Assembly (NCBI GenBank): GCA_000961655.1
Contig: LADR01000012.1
Location: forward strand, 124,001-188,000
DNA: 64,000 nucleotides
From: Desulfatitalea sp. BRH_c12
GTDB taxonomy: Bacteria; Desulfobacterota; Desulfobacteria; Desulfobacterales; Desulfosarcinaceae
Direction of reading: 5' to 3'
Each line of letters begins with the position of its first letter. The stretch's first letter is position 1. Positions 34,614-42,628 of the stretch are shown piece after piece. The position numbers and the translations under genes were made by a program. The notes beneath the pieces were generated by a model, which ran no database searches, was not told the DNA's origin, and was given only the letters and a program-made list of their open reading frames with translations.

Positions 34614-35051
34614 ATGCGTAAATCCGAAAAACAGGAAGATGTGCGTTTCGGTAAATTTGGCACCGTCAGTTTTACCAAAACGACCCGGGTCAACGATTTC
34701 ATCGATTACCTGGAAAATGGCAAAATAATGGCCAGCCAGTGCAAAACGTGCGGCCAGATCTTCTTTCCACCGCGGGCCGATTGCTGCCAATGCCTGTCCA
34801 GCGATATGCAATGGCACGAGGTGACCGGCACCGGTAAGCTGGTATCCTTCAGTGAGCTCAAATTTGCCCCTATCGGCTTTGACAACGATCTGCCTTACAG
34901 CATCGCCCTGCTCGATTACGGTGATTTTCGCGTCTTCGGGCGGATCGACAGCCGTTTGGATACCGCGGAGGTCAAGATCGGTATGGCCATGGTTACAGTG
35001 GCCAACACATTGGCCAATGGTCAGCGCAATTATATCTTTAAAAAAGCATAA
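34614..35051 (+). CDS. DUF35 OB-fold protein with zinc ribbon
   Basis: The 145-residue protein has a rubredoxin-like zinc ribbon (CKTCGQ to CCQCLSS) and an OB-fold with GTGKLVSFSELKFAPIGF and DYGDFRVFGRI. This family binds acyl-CoA and forms complexes with SCP-x-like thiolases, the neighbour upstream. GGAGAAG precedes the ATG. It is probably the partner subunit of that thiolase rather than an enzyme alone. Confidence 0.9.
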   Translation: MRKSEKQEDVRFGKFGTVSFTKTTRVNDFIDYLENGKIMASQCKTCGQIFFPPRADCCQCLSSDMQWHEVTGTGKLVSFSELKFAPIGFDNDLPYSIALLDYGDFRVFGRIDSRLDTAEVKIGMAMVTVANTLANGQRNYIFKKA

Positions 35052-35069
35052 CGGAAAAGGGATAATGCA

Positions 35070-36233
35070 ATGGATTTCGGTCTTTCCAAAGAACTATCGA
35101 TGTTAAAAAAGGCTGTGGCGGAGTTTGCGAAGAAGAAGATTGCGCCATACGCCGATGAGTGGGATTCAAAAAATTATTTTCCATACGAAGAGGCGGTCCG
35201 CCCCATGGGCGATCTGGGCTTTTTCGGTACCGTGATTCCGGAAGAATACGGCGGCGAGAATATGGGATGGCTGGCCGCAATGGTGGTCACCGAAGAGATC
35301 GCCAAGGCGTCGAGCTCGCTGAGGGTGCAGGTCAATATGCAAGTGCTCGGGTGTGCCTACACGATCTATACCTACGGCAGCGAGGCCCTGAAACAAAAAT
35401 ACATCAAAAAACTGTGCACCGCGGAATACCTGGGCGGTTTTGGCATCACCGAGGCCGATGCCGGCTCGGACACCATGTCCATGAAAAGCACGGCCGAAGA
35501 GATGCCGGACTGCTTTTTGCTCAACGGCTCAAAGACCTGGATTTCAAACGCCCATCTGGCCGACGTGCTCATCTGCTATGCTTATACCGACAAGTCCCAA
35601 GGCTCCAAGGGCCTATCGGCCTTTGTCATCGAGCCCAAAAATTTCCCGGGCATTAAAAGTTCGGTTCTGGAAAAACTGGGGTCACACTCTTCGCCCACCG
35701 GAGAATTGTTTTTTGACAACGTTAAGATTCCCAAAGAAAACCTGTTGGGCAAAGTCGGCGACGGCGCCCGGATTTTGTTCGGTTCCTTGAACCACACGCG
35801 ACTGTCGGCCGCGGCCGGTGGGGTGGGTCTGGCACAGGCCTGTTTCGATGAATGCATTAAATATTGCAACACTCGCGTGCAGTTCGGAAAATCCATCGGC
35901 AGCTTTCAGATGAACCAGGATCTGATCGCCCAGATGTCCACCGATATCGAAGCTGCGCGCCTGCTGGTCTACAAAGCCGCGGTCGCTAAGGATAACGGGC
36001 ATCTGAACAATGGGCTCGATGTGGCCCAGGCCAAATTATTTGCAGGGGAAACCGCCACCAAGTGCGCCAATTTTGCCATGCGCATACTGGGCGCCTATGG
36101 CTATTCGACCGAATATCCTGTGGCGCGCTATTACCGCGACGCACCGACCTACAGCATGGTGGAAGGGTCCACCAATATCTGCAAGATGATCATCGCCCTG
36201 GATCAACTGGGAGTCAAACGAGCGAATCGCTAA
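35070..36233 (+). CDS. Acyl-CoA dehydrogenase (candidate glutaryl-CoA dehydrogenase)
   Basis: The 387-residue protein has full family length, with GFGITEADAGSDTMSMKS (FAD and substrate loop), KTWISNAHLADVLICYA, and catalytic glutamate E365 in SMVEGSTNICK. It oxidises an acyl-CoA to the enoyl-CoA, passing electrons to ETF. It lies directly before the four glutaconyl-CoA decarboxylase genes. In Desulfococcus a non-decarboxylating glutaryl-CoA dehydrogenase feeds such a decarboxylase; the same role here is inference. Confidence 0.9.
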   Translation: MDFGLSKELSMLKKAVAEFAKKKIAPYADEWDSKNYFPYEEAVRPMGDLGFFGTVIPEEYGGENMGWLAAMVVTEEIAKASSSLRVQVNMQVLGCAYTIYTYGSEALKQKYIKKLCTAEYLGGFGITEADAGSDTMSMKSTAEEMPDCFLLNGSKTWISNAHLADVLICYAYTDKSQGSKGLSAFVIEPKNFPGIKSSVLEKLGSHSSPTGELFFDNVKIPKENLLGKVGDGARILFGSLNHTRLSAAAGGVGLAQACFDECIKYCNTRVQFGKSIGSFQMNQDLIAQMSTDIEAARLLVYKAAVAKDNGHLNNGLDVAQAKLFAGETATKCANFAMRILGAYGYSTEYPVARYYRDAPTYSMVEGSTNICKMIIALDQLGVKRANR

Positions 36234-36255
36234 CCGCGATCGAAGGGACATTGTA

Positions 36256-36387
36256 ATGAGCGAAGCGCTGGGCATCTTTGCAGCCGGCACAGCCGGAGTC
36301 TTTCTGAGCATGATGCTGCTTTACGGGGCAATGCAAATTTCGGCCGCTGTGATCACCCGATGGTTCGAAGACAAGGTTGAAAAATGA
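36256..36387 (+). CDS. gcdD: OadG/GcdD-like small membrane subunit, 43 residues
   Basis: ATG at 36256 after CGAAGGGACATTGTA; product of 43 residues, with one membrane helix (GTAGVFLSMMLLYGAMQISA) followed by RWFEDKVEK. The small gamma or delta subunits of sodium-pumping decarboxylases have this form: an N-terminal membrane anchor that holds the soluble subunits on the beta subunit. Its TGA overlaps the start of the beta-subunit gene (ATGA, 36384-36387). It is much shorter than usual OadG, lacking the Ala/Pro tail. Assigned from position and topology. Confidence 0.75.
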   Translation: MSEALGIFAAGTAGVFLSMMLLYGAMQISAAVITRWFEDKVEK

Positions 36388-37505
36388 TCGAAAAACTATC
36401 GACTCTGATTTTCACCACCGGCTTTGTTTATTTAACCCCGGGCATGGTGTTTATGTGGCTGATCGGTTTGACACTGATCTTTCTGGCCGTCGCCAAAGGG
36501 TATGAGCCGTTGCTGCTGCTGCCGATTGGCTTTGGAATCGTTCTGGCCAATCTGCCCCTGGCCGGACTCATGGAGCCGGAGACGGGGCTGCTGTGGAAGT
36601 TTTACGAATATGGCATCCACTGGGAGATCATCCCTCCGCTGATCTTTCTCGGTCTGGGGGCGTTGACCGATTTTGGCCCCATGTTGGCTCGGCCCTCATT
36701 GATTTTTCTGGGTGCCGGCGCGCAAGGCGGGGTCTATATCGCATTTTTCGCAGCGCACCTGTTGCTGGGCTTTTCCCTCCAGGAAGCCGCCACGATCGGT
36801 ATCATCGGGGGGGCCGATGGGCCGACTACGATTTTTCTGGCCTCGAAACTGGCGCCGCATATGCTGGGCACATGTGCCGTGGCCGCCTACTCGTACATGG
36901 CGCTGGTGCCGATCATCATGCCGCCGATCATAAAGCTGCTGACCACCGCAACAGAAAGAAAAATTGTGATGCCCAAGGCCCGCAAAGTCGGTCGGCTGGA
37001 AAAAATAGTGTTTCCGCTGGTCGGCGTGCTGGTGATGATTTTACTGGTTCCGGCATCGGCGCCGTTGATGTCCATGTTCATGGTGGGCAATTTGTTCCGC
37101 GAGTGTAAGGTGGTCGAAAGGCTGAACCTGGCCGCGCAGAACGAACTGCTCAACATCGTGACGATCTTTCTGGGACTGCCGGTCGGCGCCACCATGAATG
37201 CGCAAAATTTTCTCAGAAAAGATGTGATCTTTATCTTCATTCTAGGGCTTTTCGCTTTTATCGCCAGCACCGCCACCGGGATCCTCGTTGCCAAGGGCAT
37301 GAACCTTTTGAGCAAGACCAAGATCAATCCCCTGCTCGGCGCTGCCGGGGTTTCCGCAGTTCCCATGGCGGCGCGCGTCGTGCACAAGATGGGTCAACAA
37401 GCCGACAAGAAAAACTATCTATTGATGTACGCCATGGGGCCGAATGTCGCCGGCGTCATTGGAACCGTCACGGCCGCGGGCATATTTCTGACTTTACTTA
37501 AGTAG
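36384..37505 (+). CDS. gcdB: Na+-translocating decarboxylase beta subunit
   Basis: The 373-residue integral membrane protein has about nine to eleven hydrophobic segments. The family signatures are present: LGVGALTDFGPMLARP-like LGLGALTDFGPMLARPS, IGIIGGADGPTTIFLAS, AAYSYMALVPIIMPP and GNLFRECKVVERL. It carries Na+ outward driven by decarboxylation of the carboxybiotin. It is followed by the biotin carrier and the carboxyltransferase-like subunit, completing the complex. Confidence 0.95.
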   Translation: MIEKLSTLIFTTGFVYLTPGMVFMWLIGLTLIFLAVAKGYEPLLLLPIGFGIVLANLPLAGLMEPETGLLWKFYEYGIHWEIIPPLIFLGLGALTDFGPMLARPSLIFLGAGAQGGVYIAFFAAHLLLGFSLQEAATIGIIGGADGPTTIFLASKLAPHMLGTCAVAAYSYMALVPIIMPPIIKLLTTATERKIVMPKARKVGRLEKIVFPLVGVLVMILLVPASAPLMSMFMVGNLFRECKVVERLNLAAQNELLNIVTIFLGLPVGATMNAQNFLRKDVIFIFILGLFAFIASTATGILVAKGMNLLSKTKINPLLGAAGVSAVPMAARVVHKMGQQADKKNYLLMYAMGPNVAGVIGTVTAAGIFLTLLK

Positions 37506-37561
37506 TGGGCTGGATTGCCACTCGTAATTCGCTTTAAATCAAAAAAGGGAGATTTAGAGAC

Positions 37562-37783
37562 ATGCAGCATAAAATGGTAGCCCCCATGGCGGGCAAAGTC
37601 ATCCAGATCAATATCAATGTTGGCGACTCAGTCGAAGAAGATGACGAAGGGCTGGTCATCGAGGCCATGAAAATGGAAACGCCCATTTTTGTACCCTGCA
37701 ACGGTGTCGTTGGGCAGATCAAGGTAAAAGCAGGAGATAATGTCGAAGAAGACGACGTGCTCGCCGTCATCGAAACAGAGTAA
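37562..37783 (+). CDS. gcdC: Biotin carrier subunit
   Basis: The 73-residue protein is a bare biotinyl domain with the biotinylation site K37 in EAMKMETPIF and acidic loops DSVEEDDEG and DNVEEDDV. In glutaconyl-CoA decarboxylase the gamma subunit often has a long Ala/Pro linker, which is missing here. It shuttles carboxylate from the alpha to the beta subunit. GGGAG lies upstream of the ATG. Confidence 0.92.
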   Translation: MQHKMVAPMAGKVIQININVGDSVEEDDEGLVIEAMKMETPIFVPCNGVVGQIKVKAGDNVEEDDVLAVIETE

Positions 37784-37806
37784 CCAGAGGTTGCCAAGGA
37801 ATTGAT

Positions 37807-39540
37807 ATGAGACCGTACTTCGAAAAAATGGCTGATTTCGGGACTGCACTCAAAAAGGGCCAGATCAAAAGAGGTGAAGAAAACGCAGCCTTGCTCAAGC
37901 AAGTGGAAACACAGGTTGCCGCGGCCGCCGAAGGCATCAAGCAGTTGGGCCTGCCTGAAGAAAAAGTAAATGCCCGCGGCGAAATGACCCTGTGGCAGCG
38001 TCTGAACTATCTTGTGGACGCAGACACCTGGCATCCGCTGCACACGTTGTTCAACCCGTTGGACAACGAAGAGGGTACCACGAATGTGGTGGACGGCATC
38101 GGCCGTATTTCCGGCAAGTGGGCAGTGATCATCGGGTTTGACAACAAGGTGATGGCTGGCGCCTGGCTGGCCGGTCAATCGGAAAACATCTTGCGGGTTA
38201 CCGATCTGGCAAAACGGCTCAATGTGCCCCTGGTGTGGCTGGTGAACTGCTCGGGGGCCAAATTGTCCGAGCAGCATAAGTTCTATGCCAACCGGCGCGG
38301 CGCGGGCGCCCCCTTTTACCGGCATGCGCAGCTCAATCAGATGGGCATTCCCGTCCTGGCGGCCATTTTTGGTACTAACCCGGCCGGTGGCGGCTACCAG
38401 GCCATCAGCCCGACCGTGCTCTTTGCCCACAAAGAGTGCAATATTGCGGTTGGCGGCGCCGGCATCGTCAGCGGCATGGCGCCCAAGGGCGGCTTTGATA
38501 CCGCCTCGGCACAGGAGCTGATTGAAAATACACGTCAGTTCAAAAGCCACCCACCGGGCAGCGCGCAGATCCACTATAACCAGACCGGCTTTTTCCGATA
38601 CCTTTACGAAGAAGAAGAAGGGGTTCTCGACGGGCTGAAAAGTTATATGCGCAATATGCCTGCCTACGATCCGGAGTTCTTCCGTGTCGCCGCGCCCTGC
38701 GCGCCCAAATTTGCAACCGACGAACTCTACACGCTTTTGCCGATCGATCAGAAAAAAGTGTATGCCTTTGACGAAATCCTGGCCCGGCTGGTTGACGGCA
38801 GCGAGCACATGGCGTTCAGGCCCGACTACGGGCCTGAAATCTACACCGGGCTGTGCAAAATGGATGGATATCTGGTGGCCTGTATCGGCAACCGGCAAGG
38901 GTATCTGGGCAAAGACTATCCGGAGTATGCGGAGTATCCCGGCATGGGCGGCAAACTGTACCGCCAGGGGATGCTCAAAATGAACGAATTTGTGATTTTG
39001 TGCGCCAGGGACAGAATCCCGATCATCTGGTTGCAGGACACCTCGGGCATCGACGTCGGGGATGCGGCGGAAAAAGCCGAACTGCTGGCGATCGGGCAAA
39101 GCTTGATCTATTCGATCGAAAGCAGCGATGTGCCCCAGATGCTGGTGCTTTTGCGCAAGGGTTCGGCCGCTGCCCATTACCTGATGGGCGGTCCCCAGGG
39201 CAACAGCACAAATGCTTTCAGCATCGGCACGGCGGCCACCGAGGTGTATGTGATGCACGGCGAGACAGCGGCCGTGGCCATGTACGCCAGGCGCCTGGTC
39301 AAGGAAGAGGACAGTTGCAAGCCACTCGAGCCGATTATCGAAAAGATGAATCAGATCGTCGCCGACTATAAAGAATTTTCGCGGCCGCAATATTGCGCCA
39401 AGCTGGGCTATGTGGATGAAATTGTCGATCTGGGAGCCCTGCGGCGCTACATGACCGCATTTGCCGGCTGTGCTTACCAGAATCCCAAATCCATCTGCCC
39501 GCAGCACCATATGGTGCTGCCTCGCATCATCAAAGGATAA
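37807..39540 (+). CDS. gcdA: Glutaconyl-CoA decarboxylase alpha subunit (carboxyltransferase)
   Basis: The 577-residue protein is close to the length of known GcdA. It has two crotonase-type halves: GQSENILRVTDLAKRLNVPL, NPAGGGYQAISP and VGGAGIVSGMAPKGGFD in the first, and QDTSGIDVGDAAEKAEL with GGPQGNSTNAFSIGTAATEV in the second. It transfers CO2 from the CoA ester to biotin. The length and N-terminal section argue for glutaconyl-CoA rather than methylmalonyl-CoA or acetyl/propionyl-CoA carboxylases (about 510 residues). Cytoplasmic, bound to the beta subunit via the small subunits. Confidence 0.9.
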   Translation: MRPYFEKMADFGTALKKGQIKRGEENAALLKQVETQVAAAAEGIKQLGLPEEKVNARGEMTLWQRLNYLVDADTWHPLHTLFNPLDNEEGTTNVVDGIGRISGKWAVIIGFDNKVMAGAWLAGQSENILRVTDLAKRLNVPLVWLVNCSGAKLSEQHKFYANRRGAGAPFYRHAQLNQMGIPVLAAIFGTNPAGGGYQAISPTVLFAHKECNIAVGGAGIVSGMAPKGGFDTASAQELIENTRQFKSHPPGSAQIHYNQTGFFRYLYEEEEGVLDGLKSYMRNMPAYDPEFFRVAAPCAPKFATDELYTLLPIDQKKVYAFDEILARLVDGSEHMAFRPDYGPEIYTGLCKMDGYLVACIGNRQGYLGKDYPEYAEYPGMGGKLYRQGMLKMNEFVILCARDRIPIIWLQDTSGIDVGDAAEKAELLAIGQSLIYSIESSDVPQMLVLLRKGSAAAHYLMGGPQGNSTNAFSIGTAATEVYVMHGETAAVAMYARRLVKEEDSCKPLEPIIEKMNQIVADYKEFSRPQYCAKLGYVDEIVDLGALRRYMTAFAGCAYQNPKSICPQHHMVLPRIIKG

Positions 39541-39619
39541 TTTATATCCGGTCAAAGGACTGCTTGCGAATGTCTGACCGGTACGGTTTTTAATATACAG
39601 AAGAATAATCGGAGGGAAC

Positions 39620-41401
39620 ATGGGGCACTTTAAAATCAATGCCAAGGATGTGATGTTCATCCTGAAAGAGCAGCTTGATTATGGCAAATTGTGCGAACTG
39701 GAACGCTACAAGGACCAAAACGAGCGCACATTCGATATGCTGGTCAAAGAAGCCATCGGTTTCGCCAAAGGAGTTGTGGATCCCTTAAATGAGGTCGGCG
39801 AAAAGGTAGGACTACGATTTGAAAACAACCAGGTCATCTGTCCTCCGGGATTCAGTGCAGCCTTCAAGCAATATGGCAAGGACGGCTGGACCGCCGCGGC
39901 CCGCGACCTGGAATACGGCGGCCAGGGCTTTCCCAACATGATGCGCATCGTCATCAATGATTTCATGTACGGGGCCTGCCAGTCCTTTAACATGGCACCT
40001 AGCCTGACCCACGGCGCTGCCCATCTGATCGAAAGTTTCGGTACGCCTGCTCTCAAGGAGACTTACGTGCCCAAAATGTTCGATGGCACCTGGGCCGGCA
40101 CGATGTGTCTGACCGAACCCAATGCCGGATCCAATCTGGCTGCCTTGGAAACCACCGCTTATCCCGAAGGAGATCATTATAAAATCAAAGGCTCCAAAAT
40201 TTTTATTTCCTGGGGCGAGCACGATCTGACGGACAACATCATCCATCTGGTGCTGGCGCGTATTGACGGAGAGCCAGCGGGCGTGCGCGGCATTTCTCTG
40301 TTTGTCGTACCCAAAGTGCGGGTCAACCCGGACGGCAGCCTGGGAGCTCCCAACGATGTGGTCTGCACCGGTATCGAGGAGAAACTGGGCCTGCACGCCT
40401 CGCCGACCGCCGCGCTCAGTTTCGGCGGCAAAGATAGCTGCATCGGCTATCTGTGTGGTGAGAAGAACAAAGGCCTGGCGCACATGTTCCAGATGATGAA
40501 CCAGGCGCGCATCAACACCGGTGTCAGCGGTATGACCATGGCCAGCACGGCCTATCTGAATGCCCTGGCATACGCAAAAGAACGGGTCCAGGGCAGGGAT
40601 GTGGCCGCACGCCAGAAGGGGAATGTCAGGATTATCGATCACCCGGATGTGCGCCGTATGCTGCTATCGATGAAAGCCATGGTCGATGGCATGCGCTCGA
40701 TGATCTATACCGGCGCCTTCTGGTCCGATCTGGCCCTGGAGATGCCGGACGGCGAGCAGAAGCAGTACTACCAGGACCTGGTTGATTTCATGACGCCGAT
40801 CATTAAAGCCTATTGCTCAGACACCGGATTCCACGTCTGCGAAACCGCCATGCAGTGCCTGGGCGGCTATGGCTACTGCAAGGATTATCCATTGGAGCAG
40901 TATCTGCGCGACGCCAAGATCATGTCCCTGTATGAAGGTACCAATGGCATTCAGTCGATGGATCTGATGGGACGCAAAATGAGTCTGCGGCAGGGTGCCT
41001 GTCTGAATGCCTTCAAAAAAGAGATTGCTGGTTTCTGTGATGCCCACCGCGAGCACCCGGAGTTGGGCGATCGCGTGCAGACGCTGGAAAAAGTGGTCGC
41101 GCGGCTCTTTGAAGTGGCCGCCGTGATGCGGGAACGTATGGACAGTGATCCGCTGCAGTGGGCCTCGTACACCTATCCTGCGCTGATGGCGTTCGGTGAT
41201 GTGATCATGTGCTGGCGACTTCTGGACATGGCAGTCATCTCTGCGGCCAACCTCCGAAAAAAGACATCCGATTTCTACCAGGGCAAGGTGTATCAAGCCA
41301 CTTTCTTCGTTGACACCACCTTGCCGCGAACACGATCGGTGATCGAGACATGCTTGCGTACGGGTCGGGAAATCGTTGAAATACCGGAGCAAGCTTTCTG
41401 A
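39620..41401 (+). CDS. Long acyl-CoA dehydrogenase with C-terminal domain
   Basis: The 593-residue protein belongs to the longer group with an extra C-terminal helical domain. Seen are MCLTEPNAGSNLAALETTA, IKGSKIFISWGEHDLTDNI, FQMMNQARINTGVSGM and the glutamate E439 in SLYEGTNGIQSMDLMGRKM. It oxidises an acyl-CoA with ETF as acceptor. GGAGGGAAC lies before the ATG. It comes after the decarboxylase genes, so it may act on a second acyl-CoA of the pathway, such as a side-product or the primary substrate. Confidence 0.92.
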   Translation: MGHFKINAKDVMFILKEQLDYGKLCELERYKDQNERTFDMLVKEAIGFAKGVVDPLNEVGEKVGLRFENNQVICPPGFSAAFKQYGKDGWTAAARDLEYGGQGFPNMMRIVINDFMYGACQSFNMAPSLTHGAAHLIESFGTPALKETYVPKMFDGTWAGTMCLTEPNAGSNLAALETTAYPEGDHYKIKGSKIFISWGEHDLTDNIIHLVLARIDGEPAGVRGISLFVVPKVRVNPDGSLGAPNDVVCTGIEEKLGLHASPTAALSFGGKDSCIGYLCGEKNKGLAHMFQMMNQARINTGVSGMTMASTAYLNALAYAKERVQGRDVAARQKGNVRIIDHPDVRRMLLSMKAMVDGMRSMIYTGAFWSDLALEMPDGEQKQYYQDLVDFMTPIIKAYCSDTGFHVCETAMQCLGGYGYCKDYPLEQYLRDAKIMSLYEGTNGIQSMDLMGRKMSLRQGACLNAFKKEIAGFCDAHREHPELGDRVQTLEKVVARLFEVAAVMRERMDSDPLQWASYTYPALMAFGDVIMCWRLLDMAVISAANLRKKTSDFYQGKVYQATFFVDTTLPRTRSVIETCLRTGREIVEIPEQAF

Positions 41402-41540
41402 CACGCCATGCAGCATAGATCAGCTTGTCGGCATGGGGCGCTGGTCGCCAGCGACACCGTGAAGCGAGGCGGGGCCACTGTTTGGCATGCAGACATGTGA
41501 ATGGATTTTTCTAAAAAACGACCACTAAGAAGGAGTTAAA

Positions 41541-42503
41541 ATGAAAAAACTTTCGAAATTTACAGTGTGGGCGATGGCGGCGTTTTTTCTGGTGGCGGTG
41601 GCCGCCACTGGCTGGGCGGCTGACGAGCGGATGGCTATCGGCACCGCCTCTACGGGCGGCACATGGTATCCGCTGGGGGGCGGCATTGCCAACATGGTCA
41701 ACAAGTATTTAAAAGGGTACTATGCAGCGGCCCATCCTTCGGGAGCCTCGGTGGAGAACATCCGGTCGATCAGCAAGAAGCAGGATGCCTTGTCGCTGTC
41801 GATGCCGGATACTGCCTTCCATGCTTACAATGGACTCGAGGCCTTCGCGAATAAACCGGTCAAGGAACTGAGGGGCCTGATGTCGACCTATCCGATCGAT
41901 ATTCAGTTCTTCGCTCCGGCCAATGGTAAGGTTAAGACCATCGAGGATCTCAAAGGCAAAAAAGTGGCCGTGGGGGCCCCCGGCAGCGGCACCGAAGCCA
42001 TGGCGCGGTATGTGTTGAAGGTTTTCAATTTGACCTATGACGATATCAACGAACAGTTCCTGTCCGCGACCGAAACAACTGAAGCCCTGAAAGACGGAAA
42101 CATCGACGCGGGCATCGTGACCCTCGGAACGCCGGCCCCGGCCTTGATCGACCTGGCCACTCAGCGCGATATACTCTTTTTGGATATTGCTCCGCAAATC
42201 GCCGAAAAAATCAACAAAGAGTTCCCGGCCTATTTCCCTACCACCGTACCGGCCGGCACTTACAAAGGACAAGACAAACCCCACCATACCCTGTCTTGGA
42301 TGGGGATCTTCGTGGTTCACCAGGATATGAACGAAAAGCTGGCGTACGACATTTTAACGGCCGTTTTCGACCATAAAGAAGAATTGGATAAGATCCACGC
42401 GCAGTTCAAAAGCATCACCCTGGAAAACGCGGTCAAGGGCATGCCGATACCGTTCCACCCCGGCGCTTTGAAATTTTACCAGGAAAAGGGATTAATCAAG
42501 TAG
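41541..42503 (+). CDS. TAXI-type TRAP substrate-binding protein
   Basis: A signal peptide (FTVWAMAAFFLVAVAATGWA) leads to a 320-residue periplasmic protein of the TAXI family: IGTASTGGTWYPLGGGIANM, HPSGASVENIRSISKKQ, and KKVAVGAPGSGTEAMARYVL. It captures an organic acid and hands it to the fused permease encoded next. AAGGAGTT precedes the ATG. A perfect 7-bp hairpin follows the stop codon, as often seen after binding-protein genes that need higher mRNA levels. Confidence 0.95.
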   Translation: MKKLSKFTVWAMAAFFLVAVAATGWAADERMAIGTASTGGTWYPLGGGIANMVNKYLKGYYAAAHPSGASVENIRSISKKQDALSLSMPDTAFHAYNGLEAFANKPVKELRGLMSTYPIDIQFFAPANGKVKTIEDLKGKKVAVGAPGSGTEAMARYVLKVFNLTYDDINEQFLSATETTEALKDGNIDAGIVTLGTPAPALIDLATQRDILFLDIAPQIAEKINKEFPAYFPTTVPAGTYKGQDKPHHTLSWMGIFVVHQDMNEKLAYDILTAVFDHKEELDKIHAQFKSITLENAVKGMPIPFHPGALKFYQEKGLIK

Positions 42504-42539
42504 GATGCCGACCGGTAAATCGCATGGCGCTTAGGGCGG

Positions 42540-42565
42540 GCACCGCAATTTTCTCCCTGCGGTGC
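42540..42565 (+). other. Intergenic hairpin after the TAXI binding-protein gene
   Basis: GCACCGC (42540-42546) and GCGGTGC (42559-42565) form a perfect stem with a 12-base loop and no T-run. It lies between the binding-protein and permease genes and may protect the upstream mRNA. Confidence 0.6.
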
Positions 42566-42628
42566 TCGCTGTTGTAGCATGTGGCGAAAGCGGCATACCG
42601 GACAGTTCATCGAATAGAGAAGGAGCGT

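Noticed and set aside
37534-39660. Long open frame of about 708 codons on the minus strand
   Set aside because: It lies antisense to the biotin carrier and gcdA genes, which have clear families. Its composition follows the GC-rich codon pattern of the opposite strand.
39812-40642. Minus-strand open frame of 276 codons
   Set aside because: Antisense to the long acyl-CoA dehydrogenase, with no motif.
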